The notes below the pieces were generated by a model. That model did no database searches and was not told the origin of the DNA. It saw only the letters and a program-made list of their open reading frames with translations. A stretch of DNA of 64,000 nt, taken from the NCBI GenBank assembly GCA_024226515.1, contig JAAELQ010000232.1:1-64000 (forward strand), written 5' to 3'. Shown here piece by piece: positions 51,578 to 60,400 of this stretch (its first letter is position 1; each line of letters begins with the position of its first letter). This DNA is from a bacterium (lineage in GTDB: Bacteria > Acidobacteriota > Polarisedimenticolia > Polarisedimenticolales > Polarisedimenticolaceae). The position numbers and the translations under genes are program-made.

Positions 51578-53425
51578 ATGCGGTCCGTGTTGTTGAGGTT
51601 GGTTCTGGTCGGTGCCTGCGGACTCTGCTTGCTCGGAGTCTCCGTCGCCCAGGAAGAGCGCGACGAACCGCTCGAGCTCGGTATCGAAGAACAGGTCGAC
51701 GTTCAGCTGATCCTCGTCGATTTCATCGTGCTCGACCAGCAGGGTCGGGTCGTGCCCGACGTCAAGCTCGAGGAACTGATGCTGAAGGTCGACGGCACGA
51801 AGCGGACGATCGCCAGCCTGGACATCGACTGTCCCGCGGGGCGGGCGCCGGATGCGCGGCCCACGCAGGCCGATTCGCCGCCCCCGGTGCCGCGGCCGGA
51901 CGAGGCCGAGCCGCGGCGCTACGTGCTGGCCTTCGACTACGACCACATGGGCGATGTCGCCGAGACGTTCGACGCGGCGCTGCAGATGATCGACCGTCGC
52001 ATCTCGGACGGAGACGAGCACATGATCGCCTCGCTCGGCGAGGTGGTTCGCATCGAGGCGCCGTTCACCGCCGAGCTGGACGAGCTGCGCTGGACGTTGC
52101 GTCGCATGCGCAACGACCGCGATCTGTACGCCGGCCAGCGCGGCCGGTTGACCGAGATGCGCTTCTACCAACGGCTCGCGTCGCTGTTCGATCTGCTCGA
52201 GCGCTGGCCGGGCCGCAAGACGATCGTGCTGTTCTCGGGCGGTTTCATCAACGACGGATTCACCTACGACGATCAGTACCGCAAGATCGCCGGCATGGCG
52301 ACGGCGACGCGCACGGCGGTGTATCCCGTCGACACGGCGGGACTGGGCGTCGGCGGGTTCGGCGGTCCGCCCCACCTGCGGCGTCTGGCCAACGAGACGG
52401 GCGGGCGCATGACCGCCAACACCAACGACATCGGCCTGGGCTACGCGCGAGCGCAACGCGACGCGAATTGCACGTACACACTCGGCTACTACGACGAGGC
52501 GCCGCGTCCGGATCGCAACCGGCGGATGAAGATCAAGGTCAAGAAACGCAAGGACCTGCGCACGGTCTATCCGGATTACTACGTCGTGCGCTCGGAGGAA
52601 GAGCGACGCGAGTCGTTGCAGCTGACGGCCAGCATGGCACCGCACATGTTCGAGAGCGACGTGATCGACTTCCGCTCGTTCGTCGTCGGCGCGGCATCTG
52701 CGGACACCTGGCGCACGGTGCTGGGGGTCGAGATCCGGCTGGGTACGGACCACGACGTCGAGTCCGGAGAGCTGTGGCAGCTCGACGGTTTCCTGCGCAA
52801 ACCGAACGGCACGATCGTCCACGAATTCCGCCGGGCGATCGAGATGCCGCCCAGCAGCACCGATAGTCGCAACCCGCGCGTGCAACTGTTCCACGAGGTG
52901 CCCGCGGGTCCGGGACAGTACGCGATGAGCGTCATCCTCTCCGATCCCGCCGGCCAGACGCCGATGGCGGCGACCAAGCCCGTGACGCTGGCCAAGATGC
53001 CGCGCAGCGGACCGTTCCTCATCGGCCCCGTGCTGGGGCGGCGATCGAACCTCCCCGGCGCGGGCGCGAAGAACCGTGGACTCCCCGCGTTCGAGCCGCT
53101 GATCGAGCCGGTGACGCGTCAGGGGGTCGAGCTCGATGCGCTGACCGTGCTGTGCGTCGCCGGCGAGGAGAATCGCGCCGCGTCGCAGGCAAAGATCGCG
53201 CGCAGCGTGGCGACCCTCGACGGCGTCGACGCGCAGCAGTTCGACGCTGCGAGCGTGACGCTGGGCGGCAAGGGCGCCGTGCGCTGCCACGAGCAGCTCG
53301 ACGCGCTGGCGATGACCGAGCTGATTCCCGGCAGCTACGAGATCAACGTGTCCGCCGAGGGAGAGGACTACGTCACCGAGCCCAGCGCGACCGAATTCAC
53401 GATCACCGCGCCGGCGGGGAGATGA
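51578..53425 (+). CDS. exported VWFA-related protein (acidobacterial VWFA type)
   Basis: A protein of 615 residues. A signal peptide ('LVGACGLCLLGVSVAQEE') is followed by the N-terminal beta unit typical of acidobacterial VWFA-related proteins: 'DVQLILVDFIVLDQQGRVV', then 'MLKVDGTKRTIASLD'. The VWA domain (~105-320) starts at 'YVLAFDYDHMG' and includes 'KTIVLFSGGFINDG'; the canonical DxSxS MIDAS is altered to 'DYD', so metal binding is uncertain. The C-terminal part has beta domains and 'SYEINVSAEGEDYV'. The ATG at 51578 is preferred over a GTG 12 bp upstream. A 4-bp gap couples it to the six-repeat protein, suggesting a shared periplasmic or surface role. Confidence 0.88.
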   Translation: MRSVLLRLVLVGACGLCLLGVSVAQEERDEPLELGIEEQVDVQLILVDFIVLDQQGRVVPDVKLEELMLKVDGTKRTIASLDIDCPAGRAPDARPTQADSPPPVPRPDEAEPRRYVLAFDYDHMGDVAETFDAALQMIDRRISDGDEHMIASLGEVVRIEAPFTAELDELRWTLRRMRNDRDLYAGQRGRLTEMRFYQRLASLFDLLERWPGRKTIVLFSGGFINDGFTYDDQYRKIAGMATATRTAVYPVDTAGLGVGGFGGPPHLRRLANETGGRMTANTNDIGLGYARAQRDANCTYTLGYYDEAPRPDRNRRMKIKVKKRKDLRTVYPDYYVVRSEEERRESLQLTASMAPHMFESDVIDFRSFVVGAASADTWRTVLGVEIRLGTDHDVESGELWQLDGFLRKPNGTIVHEFRRAIEMPPSSTDSRNPRVQLFHEVPAGPGQYAMSVILSDPAGQTPMAATKPVTLAKMPRSGPFLIGPVLGRRSNLPGAGAKNRGLPAFEPLIEPVTRQGVELDALTVLCVAGEENRAASQAKIARSVATLDGVDAQQFDAASVTLGGKGAVRCHEQLDALAMTELIPGSYEINVSAEGEDYVTEPSATEFTITAPAGR

Positions 53426-53429
53426 CGTC

Positions 53430-54512
53430 ATGAACCTCGCGCGCCTACTTCTGTCGACGCTGCTCGCCGCCGCGGTCGTCGCGACCCCGGCGTTCGCGCA
53501 GGACCTCGCCGGCTTCCGTCTCGTCTCCGAGCGCGAGCCCGAGCGCCTCGAGCGCCGGCTGCGCCAGGCCGGCAACGACGGTTACCGCGTGCTGGGGACC
53601 GCGCGTGGCGTCGGCGTCGACGGCAACATGCGCATCTCGGCGCTGCTGCAACGGGACGCCGCCGGGGACGGTCCGTACGACTATCGCGTGCTGGCGACCT
53701 CGGGCAACCTCAACGACGAGGCCGAGTACCGCAAGTTGAACGATCTCGGGGCCGACGGCTTCCGCATCCGCGCCGGCGGTGTGCTGGTGCGCTCGGTGTC
53801 CGACGTCTGGCTGCCCGACGACGAGTACGAGGACCAGATGATCCTCGTCCTCGAGCGCGGCGCCCGGCCGGTCGGCGTGCGCTACGAGTCCGAGCGCTAC
53901 GGCGTTCCCGAGAAGTTCGAGCGTGCGCTGAAGCAGAGGCGCGTCGACGGGTTCGAGATCCTCGGCCTGTGGGTCACGCAGCGCCGGCTGCAGGCGATCC
54001 TCGAGGCGCCGCTGGACGCTCCGGCCTCCAGCTCGACGTTCAAGGGCGAGGACTACCGCATGATGATCCTCCCCACGCGCAAGTACCTCAAGATCAAACT
54101 GAACAACATGGCCGGCCAGGGTTACCGCGTGCTGACGACCGAGGATCCGCCGACGACGGGCCCGCCGCTGATGCTGCTCGAGCGCAACAACGAGGGCACG
54201 GACAAGATCGAGTACCGCTTCTTCGACGAGATCCCGAAGAAGCTGCACAGGGACGTGCTGGAGCAGAAGCTCAACAAGAAGGCCGCGAAGGGCTGGACCG
54301 TGACCCTCGGCGGCGTGACGGACAACGTCGTGACCCTCGAGCACATCCCCGGCTCCGAGACCCGCGTCACCTACCGCGCCGTCTCTTCCTCGCAGAAGCC
54401 CGGCCTGTCTCCCGTCCTCGAGGAGGCCACCGCCGCCGGCTACGAGTACGTCGCGATGTTCGTCAAACCGGCCGAGACCATGGTCCTGCTCGAGAAGGTC
54501 GTGTCCGACTAG
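53430..54512 (+). CDS. exported protein built of six DUF4177-like alpha/beta repeats
   Basis: A protein of 360 residues. A signal peptide ('LLSTLLAAAVVATPAFAQ') is followed by about six degenerate ~45-55-residue units, each a beta strand, a helix ending in G-x/Y/F, then two strands. Examples are 'ERRLRQAGNDGYRVLG' (41-56), 'EYRKLNDLGADGFRI' (99-113), 'EKFERALKQRRVDGFEILG' (161-179), 'YLKIKLNNMAGQGYRVL' (219-235), 'VLEQKLNKKAAKGWTV' (276-291) and 'VLEEATAAGYEYVAMF' (329-344). Single units resemble DUF4177 ('lnelgaeGWelv'). No catalytic residues are conserved across units, so it looks like a binding or scaffold array. It starts 4 bp after the VWFA gene with a GGGGAG ribosome site. Confidence 0.85.
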   Translation: MNLARLLLSTLLAAAVVATPAFAQDLAGFRLVSEREPERLERRLRQAGNDGYRVLGTARGVGVDGNMRISALLQRDAAGDGPYDYRVLATSGNLNDEAEYRKLNDLGADGFRIRAGGVLVRSVSDVWLPDDEYEDQMILVLERGARPVGVRYESERYGVPEKFERALKQRRVDGFEILGLWVTQRRLQAILEAPLDAPASSSTFKGEDYRMMILPTRKYLKIKLNNMAGQGYRVLTTEDPPTTGPPLMLLERNNEGTDKIEYRFFDEIPKKLHRDVLEQKLNKKAAKGWTVTLGGVTDNVVTLEHIPGSETRVTYRAVSSSQKPGLSPVLEEATAAGYEYVAMFVKPAETMVLLEKVVSD

Positions 54513-54550
54513 GAGTTGCGCCGGGAGGGTGTCGATTTTCGAGAGGTTGG

Positions 54551-54556
54551 TAGAAT
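54551..54556 (+). promoter_or_regulatory. -10-like TAGAAT before ferritin
   Basis: TAGAAT, 25 bp upstream of the ferritin ATG and followed by a clear ribosome site (AGGAGA, 54569-54574). No -35 match at 17 bp. Confidence 0.4.
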
Positions 54557-54581
54557 GCCGGACTCTCCAGGAGATCCAAAG

Positions 54582-55100
54582 ATGCTCGACCCGAAACTCG
54601 AAAAAGCAATCAACCAGCAGATCAACAACGAATTCGGTGCCTGGTACACGTACCTCGGCATGGCCACGTACTTCGACGGTCTGTACCTCATCGGATTCGC
54701 CAAGTTCATGGAAGAGCAGGCCCGCGAGGAACAGACCCACGCGCAGCGCCTGTTCCGCTATGTGCTCGATCGCGGCGGCGAGGTCGATCTGCAGCCGATC
54801 CCGGCGCCCAAGGTCGACTACACGTCGATCAAGGAGGCGTTCAACAAGGCGGTCGAGCAGGAGAAGGCCAACACCGCCTCGATCTACGAGCTATACGCCC
54901 TGTCCAAGGACTGCAACGACTACGCCACGATCGCCGCGCTGCAGTGGTTCCTCGACGAACAGGTCGAGGAAGAGAAGATCATGACCGACGCTCTCGGCCT
55001 GCTGGAGTTCGCCGGCGAGGACAAGAGCGCGCTGCTGGCGCTGAACAACCAGTTCGGCGAGCGGAAGTTCGACGCGGAGGCCGAGGGCGGCGCCGAGTAG
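54582..55100 (+). CDS. ftnA: ferritin (bacterial FtnA type)
   Basis: A protein of 172 residues forming the 24-subunit iron-storage shell. The dinuclear ferroxidase residues are all in place with the E. coli FtnA numbering: E17 ('NNEFGAWY'), E50 and H53 ('REEQTHAQR'), E94 ('VEQEKANTAS'), Q127 and E130 ('DEQVEEEK'). There is no haem-ligand methionine of bacterioferritin type. The ATG at 54582 follows AGGAGA with 7-nt spacing; 22 upstream in-frame codons lack homology. It has its own TAGAAT -10-like box, 26 bp after which the gene starts, and no Fur-box was recognised. Confidence 0.95.
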   Translation: MLDPKLEKAINQQINNEFGAWYTYLGMATYFDGLYLIGFAKFMEEQAREEQTHAQRLFRYVLDRGGEVDLQPIPAPKVDYTSIKEAFNKAVEQEKANTASIYELYALSKDCNDYATIAALQWFLDEQVEEEKIMTDALGLLEFAGEDKSALLALNNQFGERKFDAEAEGGAE

Positions 55101-55991
55101 CTAGGGCGCCAGCACCTCTGCCCGGATCGCCTTGCGAACCTCTTCGGCGCCGACCCATGACGGGTCGTTCCACGGTTCTGCGATGACCGTGGACCAGCCG
55201 GAGCCCGACACGAACTCCGAGCAGCCGAACAGCAGCTCGCTGGACTTCCAGTCCGCCCAGAGTTTGCCGGCCACGCTGTGCAGCACGACGTCCAGGCGTT
55301 CGGTGCGCGGCGTCGCGCCGACCGTATCGAAGACGAAGCTGCCGCCCTGCTGGCGCGTGGCGACGACGACGTCCTGGCCGCCGGGGACCGCCGCGTCGCG
55401 TTCGTAGCCCACGCGGACCTGGTCCATGAAGACGGTGACGCCCGGTCGCCGGCCGGACTCGCCCCCGGTCGTGACCAGCTCGGCCGCGTTCCACGTCGAG
55501 CTTCCGGCGGGGCGCGTGCGCAGGTAGACGCGGTCGGAGATGTCGTCGACCCACCAGACGACGTGCGTCGTCCCGTCGGGCTCGACCATGACCCGCGGGT
55601 CGAGCTCGTCGCCCGCGGCGGTCGTCAGGAACTCGACCGGCGTCCACTGCGCGCCGTCCCACTCGGAGAAGGCGACGTCGTGTTCGGAGCCGTTGTTGTA
55701 GGCCCAGACGACGACGGGCCAGAAGCGCGTCGGGTTCTCCAGCTTGTGGATCGCCATGTCCGGGCGCCCGTCGTCTCGTGTCTCGCCGTCCGAGTTGAGA
55801 ACCTGGGCCGGAGGTAATGGAAGGATGGGCTGCCACTGCACGATCGGATCCGCGGAATCGATGATCCCGAGGATAATCGGGTTCGGCCGCTGCCCCCCTC
55901 CGCTGGTCGATACCTCGGCGGAGCCGCTGGTTGCGGCGCAGACGAGCAGCAGGCCGATCAGGGCACATCGAGACAAGCGCCCAGGTTTCAT
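55101..55991 (-). CDS. exported protein with propeller-like repeats, function unknown
   Basis: A protein of 296 residues. A signal peptide ('ALIGLLLVCAATSGSAEVS') is followed by strand-rich sequence with BNR-like character ('HDVAFSEWDGAQWTPVEFL', 'THVVWWVDDISDRVYLRT', 'GQDVVVATRQQGGSFVFD'), consistent with a small or partial beta-propeller. Not recognised as a defined family. Its ATG overlaps the stop of the XRE-TPR regulator (ATGA), so the regulator and this exported protein are translationally coupled. It converges on ferritin with no intervening base between stop codons. Confidence 0.8.
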   Translation of the reverse strand: MKPGRLSRCALIGLLLVCAATSGSAEVSTSGGGQRPNPIILGIIDSADPIVQWQPILPLPPAQVLNSDGETRDDGRPDMAIHKLENPTRFWPVVVWAYNNGSEHDVAFSEWDGAQWTPVEFLTTAAGDELDPRVMVEPDGTTHVVWWVDDISDRVYLRTRPAGSSTWNAAELVTTGGESGRRPGVTVFMDQVRVGYERDAAVPGGQDVVVATRQQGGSFVFDTVGATPRTERLDVVLHSVAGKLWADWKSSELLFGCSEFVSGSGWSTVIAEPWNDPSWVGAEEVRKAIRAEVLAP

Positions 55992-57265
55992 GTTGACCTC
56001 CCACCCTTCTCGGAGCGGCCCAGCTCGGCTTCGTACTCGAGCACCGCGTCCACTTTTCTATTCTCGCGAACGAAACGATAGAGTTTACGTAATACGACCA
56101 TTCGATGTCGATCCGGGTTCTTCGGTTTCCGGGCTCTCACGACAAGATGCCTCAACCACTCGGCCCGGAACGATGTTTCGTGTTGCTCGAGGGGTTTCGA
56201 AATCCGCAACGCGGCGACGGCGCATCCTTCCGCCTGTTCGAGATCGTCCTGCCGGAGGCAAAGCCGGCCCAGCTCTACCATCCACAGCGCCTCGTGCCCG
56301 GGCATTGCCTGTTTTCTCGCCAGCTCGATCGCCTTGACGAATTTCTGCTGCGCCCGCTTGGTGCGTCCCATCGCCAAAAGAAAATGACCGAGTCCACCTT
56401 CGACATGGACGATGTGCGGGTCCGAGGTGGTTGGTCCCAGGAGCTTCCTGGCCTCGAGCAGAGTCGAGTATCCGGCCTCGTGATCCCCATCGAGGTCGAG
56501 CAGGTCCGCTTTCTCGAGCAGCGCGACGGCCTTCTGGCCATCGGACGTCGCGAGCCGGAACGCGTGTCGGGCGGCGTCCGCAGCGAATCGTCGTTGCCCG
56601 AGGTGAACCAGGACTGCGGTCAGGGCTACGTAGGCCGTCGATTGAAGGTGGGGACTGTCTCCGGCAAGCTCGACCGCTTTCTCGGCGGCGGCGCGAGCCG
56701 ACCTGAGGGCGCCGCAGCGCCGTAGGGCGATCGCGCGGTTGATTTCGATCGAGGCGTGACACCGGACCCTCTCCGAATCCTCGTCGGGCGGATCCAGTAC
56801 CAATTGATGGAGTGCCGCATCGAAGAACGCCAGGGCTCGGCGAAAATCACCGGCCCAGAACAGGCCGCGTGCACGATCCATCAGAGTGTCGTAGCTCATT
56901 CCGCTGACGTCGACCGGCACTCCCGTTGCCAGATCGACCTGCTCGAGGACTTCCCCGGGATCGACGTGCAGCACACGCGACAGTGCGACCAGCGCCTCGA
57001 GATTGGGCAGCCGGCCCCGCTCGATCGAGCTGACCGTCGTGCGCGACACCGAGCCCGAGGGATTCGCCGCGAGCGCGGCAACTTGATCCTGACTCAGCCC
57101 CTGGACCTCGCGCGCCGTGCGGAACAACGCACCGATCGACTCTCCGAGCGCGGCTCGATCGCTCGAGGCCGCCTTGCCCGGCGAGCGTTTGACCGTTTTC
57201 GGTCGGCCCTTCGACCGCCCTCGGTCGGTAGTCCGACCGGATCGCGTCATCGATTTACTAGGCAC
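55988..57265 (-). CDS. XRE-family transcriptional regulator with TPR domain
   Basis: A protein of 425 residues from a GTG at 57265, chosen because GAGGGGGAAGG immediately precedes it; the ATG five codons later (57250) is the alternative. The N-terminal ~40 residues are basic and low-complexity. The HTH_3 domain spans ~44-108 with 'GLSQDQVAALAANPSGSVSR' and 'TTVSSIERGRLPNLEAL'. The rest is TPR-like helical repeats ('AMGRTKRAQQKFVKAIELAR'), the arrangement of regulators that sense peptides or other ligands through TPRs. It is divergent from the RHS gene across 190 bp and coupled to a downstream exported protein, so both are candidate targets. Confidence 0.88.
   Translation of the reverse strand: MPSKSMTRSGRTTDRGRSKGRPKTVKRSPGKAASSDRAALGESIGALFRTAREVQGLSQDQVAALAANPSGSVSRTTVSSIERGRLPNLEALVALSRVLHVDPGEVLEQVDLATGVPVDVSGMSYDTLMDRARGLFWAGDFRRALAFFDAALHQLVLDPPDEDSERVRCHASIEINRAIALRRCGALRSARAAAEKAVELAGDSPHLQSTAYVALTAVLVHLGQRRFAADAARHAFRLATSDGQKAVALLEKADLLDLDGDHEAGYSTLLEARKLLGPTTSDPHIVHVEGGLGHFLLAMGRTKRAQQKFVKAIELARKQAMPGHEALWMVELGRLCLRQDDLEQAEGCAVAALRISKPLEQHETSFRAEWLRHLVVRARKPKNPDRHRMVVLRKLYRFVRENRKVDAVLEYEAELGRSEKGGRST
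57191..57240. promoter_or_regulatory. five alternating CGGTCGG/CGACCG half-sites near the XRE start
   Basis: GACCG 57191, CGGTCGG 57200, CGACCG 57212, CGGTCGG 57222 and CGACCGG 57234 occur at 9-12-bp intervals, about one helical turn. They lie within the first 25 codons of the XRE gene, which encode a basic low-complexity stretch. This could be an autoregulatory operator array or a by-product of Arg/Ser-rich coding. Confidence 0.35.
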
Positions 57266-57275
57266 CCTTCCCCCT

Positions 57276-57291
57276 CGACAGATACCTGTCG
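57276..57291. promoter_or_regulatory. palindrome CGACAG-4-CTGTCG upstream of the XRE gene
   Basis: Perfect 6-bp arms around ATAC, directly upstream of the XRE ribosome site in the XRE/RHS divergent region. A plausible operator for the XRE protein; no second copy was found. Confidence 0.35.
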
Positions 57292-57454
57292 TAGAACCGT
57301 GGAGGGTCAGCGGATCGTACGCCCCCTTGCCGGTGACAGCCCGAAAGTCCCTCAAGTCGGTCGGCTGACCCAACAAGACTAGCGACGAGGCGCAATGTCG
57401 GTCAACCGCTACTTGGGTGTCGCTGCTGACGGTTCGCAATCAAGCGAGGTCCTG

Positions 57455-60400
57455 ATGAAAGAAACAGAAGTTCTGTCGTTGCGAATAATGAAGTCCCTCG
57501 CCTGGCTACTGCTGCTGTGCGTTCTTACGTCGCCCCAGAGCCAGGCGGGCGGCTCCCGCGGACTGGTCGCGCGAGGCTCCGATATCCGAGCTGTCGAAGC
57601 CGACGCGATCGAAGAGCCGGCGCCGGAGGCCCGCGACCCGTGGACGATCCGCGGGCGCAACACGTCCCGAGGCCAGGCCAGGTCCTCCGGGCGCGGGCCG
57701 GATTGCCCGTTCTGGTGGTGCGGCAGCGACGGTACGAACTACTACGCGGTCAACCCGTGCGACTACGCGATCTCCGAGCTGGCTCCGGCGGCACAGCGTC
57801 GCTGCGGGATTCCGCTGGTCCTCGGCGGCCCCGGCCCGCCGAGCACGGGTCCGTCATGCGGCTTCACCTTCGCTCGCCCGGAGGGTTTCCCCGCGTCGTT
57901 GCGCGATCCGGACTACTCCGAGTTCGGAGTGTCGCTGGTCAACGGTGAGCGAGTCTTGGCCGAGACCGACATCGCGGTCTTCGACACGGGCGGCACGATC
58001 GATTTCTCGCGCACGTATCGCAGCGGCGTTCGCTATGACGGCACGCTGGGGTACGGCTGGAAGCACAACTGGGACGAGTTCGTCACGATCGGCACCGGTA
58101 GCGAGGCGTCGTGCGGTCAGATCGCCCGCTGGGTCCAGCCCGGTGGCGGCCAGGTCGATTTCTACATCGACGCCGACGGTGAGCCCAGCAACCCGCCGAC
58201 CGCACGGCAGCGACTGCGTCGCGTCGACGAGACGACCTTCGAGATTCGAGACGTCACAGGCCAGATCAAGAGATTCTCCGGCGCGGGCGACATGTTCCGG
58301 TTGCAGAACATCCGGCAAGGAAGCAACTCGCTGTCGCTCACGTACGAGGACGGCCGGTTGGAGTCGATTCGAGCGTTTGGCGTAGACCGCCTGCTGTTGA
58401 CCTACGACGGGGACGGTCGACTGGAACGCGTCGAGAACGGCATCGATTCGAGTCATTGGGTCGAGTACGACTACACGGCCTGCAACGAGCTGTGGCGCGT
58501 GCGCCGACCGGCGGCGGCGCTTGGCCGCGCTCCGGACGGGACGTTGCTCGATACGGCCGCCGAGCCGACGCTGCAGTACACCTACGAGGACGCAGAGGCC
58601 GGCGACTGTCTGCGCGACGACCCCCAGGCCCATCTGCTCTCGACGGTATCGGCCTGGTACGAGAACCCGATGACGAGCGAACAGGGTTTTCGCACGCGCG
58701 AGACGGTGCTGTACGACGGGATTCACCGAGTCGCCGGCCAGTGCCTGGGCTCGACGCCGTGCACGACGCCCGAGACGGCGGAGATCGAGTACCGCTACGC
58801 GGGTAGCGATCCGCACACGACGACGATCGTCGACCGCAGACTGGGTAACGCGGAGATTCATGAGCTGCACGAGTACTCGGGCAGCCGGCTCGAGCGGATC
58901 GTCGAGGATCACGGCCCGGGCGGACTCGATCGCACGACGACGCGGCACTACGACGACGACGGCTTGCTCGAGCGCACGGATCTCGCCGACGGCACGTGCC
59001 GACTGACCGAGTACCAGCAGGTCGGTGGAGTCGCGTTGCCCGCCGTCGATCGCTTTCGTGTGGCCGAGCGTTGCGCCGGCGGCACCACGGGACCACCGGA
59101 CCTGGTGACGTTCCGCACATACGACGAGCTGAGCGGACGCGTGCGCACGGAGACCGGCCCGATGGCGTTTCCCGACGGCACGATTCCTCCGGACTTTCAG
59201 CCCGGCGCCGACCCCTGGAGGGCGCACACGACGTTTTACGATTACGACGTTCACGAGGGGCCGGTCGACAACCCCGAGATCGTCGAGCTGTGCGACGCCT
59301 GGATGCTGGACTGCGACGCCCTGGTGCTGGGCGACGTGAACGACCACGAGGGAGACGACGACAACACGTTCGGCAACCTCGTCCGCACCCGCCGATTCGT
59401 CCCGGGCGACGGCGCCCGGCCCGACGGCTACCTGACGCAGACGTTTTCTTACCAGTCCGACGGCCGGCTGCGCGAGGTGAAGCGCGCCGACGGGCTCCGC
59501 AGCCGCTTGCTGTACTACTCCAGCAGCGCGGGGCACTGGGACTGGATGCAATCGCACGCGATCGCCGACGTGGCCGGGCCCGGGGGGCGCGGTCCGCTCG
59601 GTCGCGAACTGCGCTATTCCGTCGACGGAGCGCAGTCGTTCGAGACGCTGCAGGCGTGGACCCGGCGCGGCCTCTTCTTCGCGGAGCGCGACACGGCGGG
59701 CATCGTGGTGCAGCGCGAGTTCTCCGGCTCCGGACGCCCGATCGAGGAGACGGTGCGTTGCGAGCCGGTCCCCGACTCTTCGTGTCCGGTCGACGGTGAG
59801 TTTCTGCGGTCTACGAGAATCACCTACGACGCCTGGGGTAGTCCGATTCGATCGGCGATTCGCGATCCCGCGACCGGTCTCGTCGCATCACTGAACCACG
59901 TCAGCTATGACGAGCTGGGCCGGCCGTTGACCGTGACCCAGGATCCGGACCCGGCCACGGTCCCCGGAGATCCGTCCGGGGCGGAGGGGTTTCTGCACCT
60001 GACGGCTCGCACGTACTACGACGGCCTCGGCCGACCGGTCAAGACCGTCAGCCCGGAGGGGCGAGTGAGCTGCGTGCGGTACGACGCGTTGCACAGGATG
60101 ACGCGACGCCACTGGCCGATCGCCGGAGACAACGGTCAATCGGCGTGCGACGAACCCGGCCCCGACGATCCCGTCGAGATCGCGTGGTACGACGCGCTCG
60201 ACCGCGCGATCGCCGTGACCGACCCCGAGGGCGCGACCGACTACACGTGGTACGACGCCTACGGCCGGGAGGAGTTCTCCTCCGACGGCCGTCCCGACGA
60301 CGCGTTCGACGGCTCCGTCCTTCTGGGCGCCTCCCCGACGCTGCCGACGACGTATTCGTGGTACGACCGATCGAGCTACGACCTCGACGGTCGCCTGACC

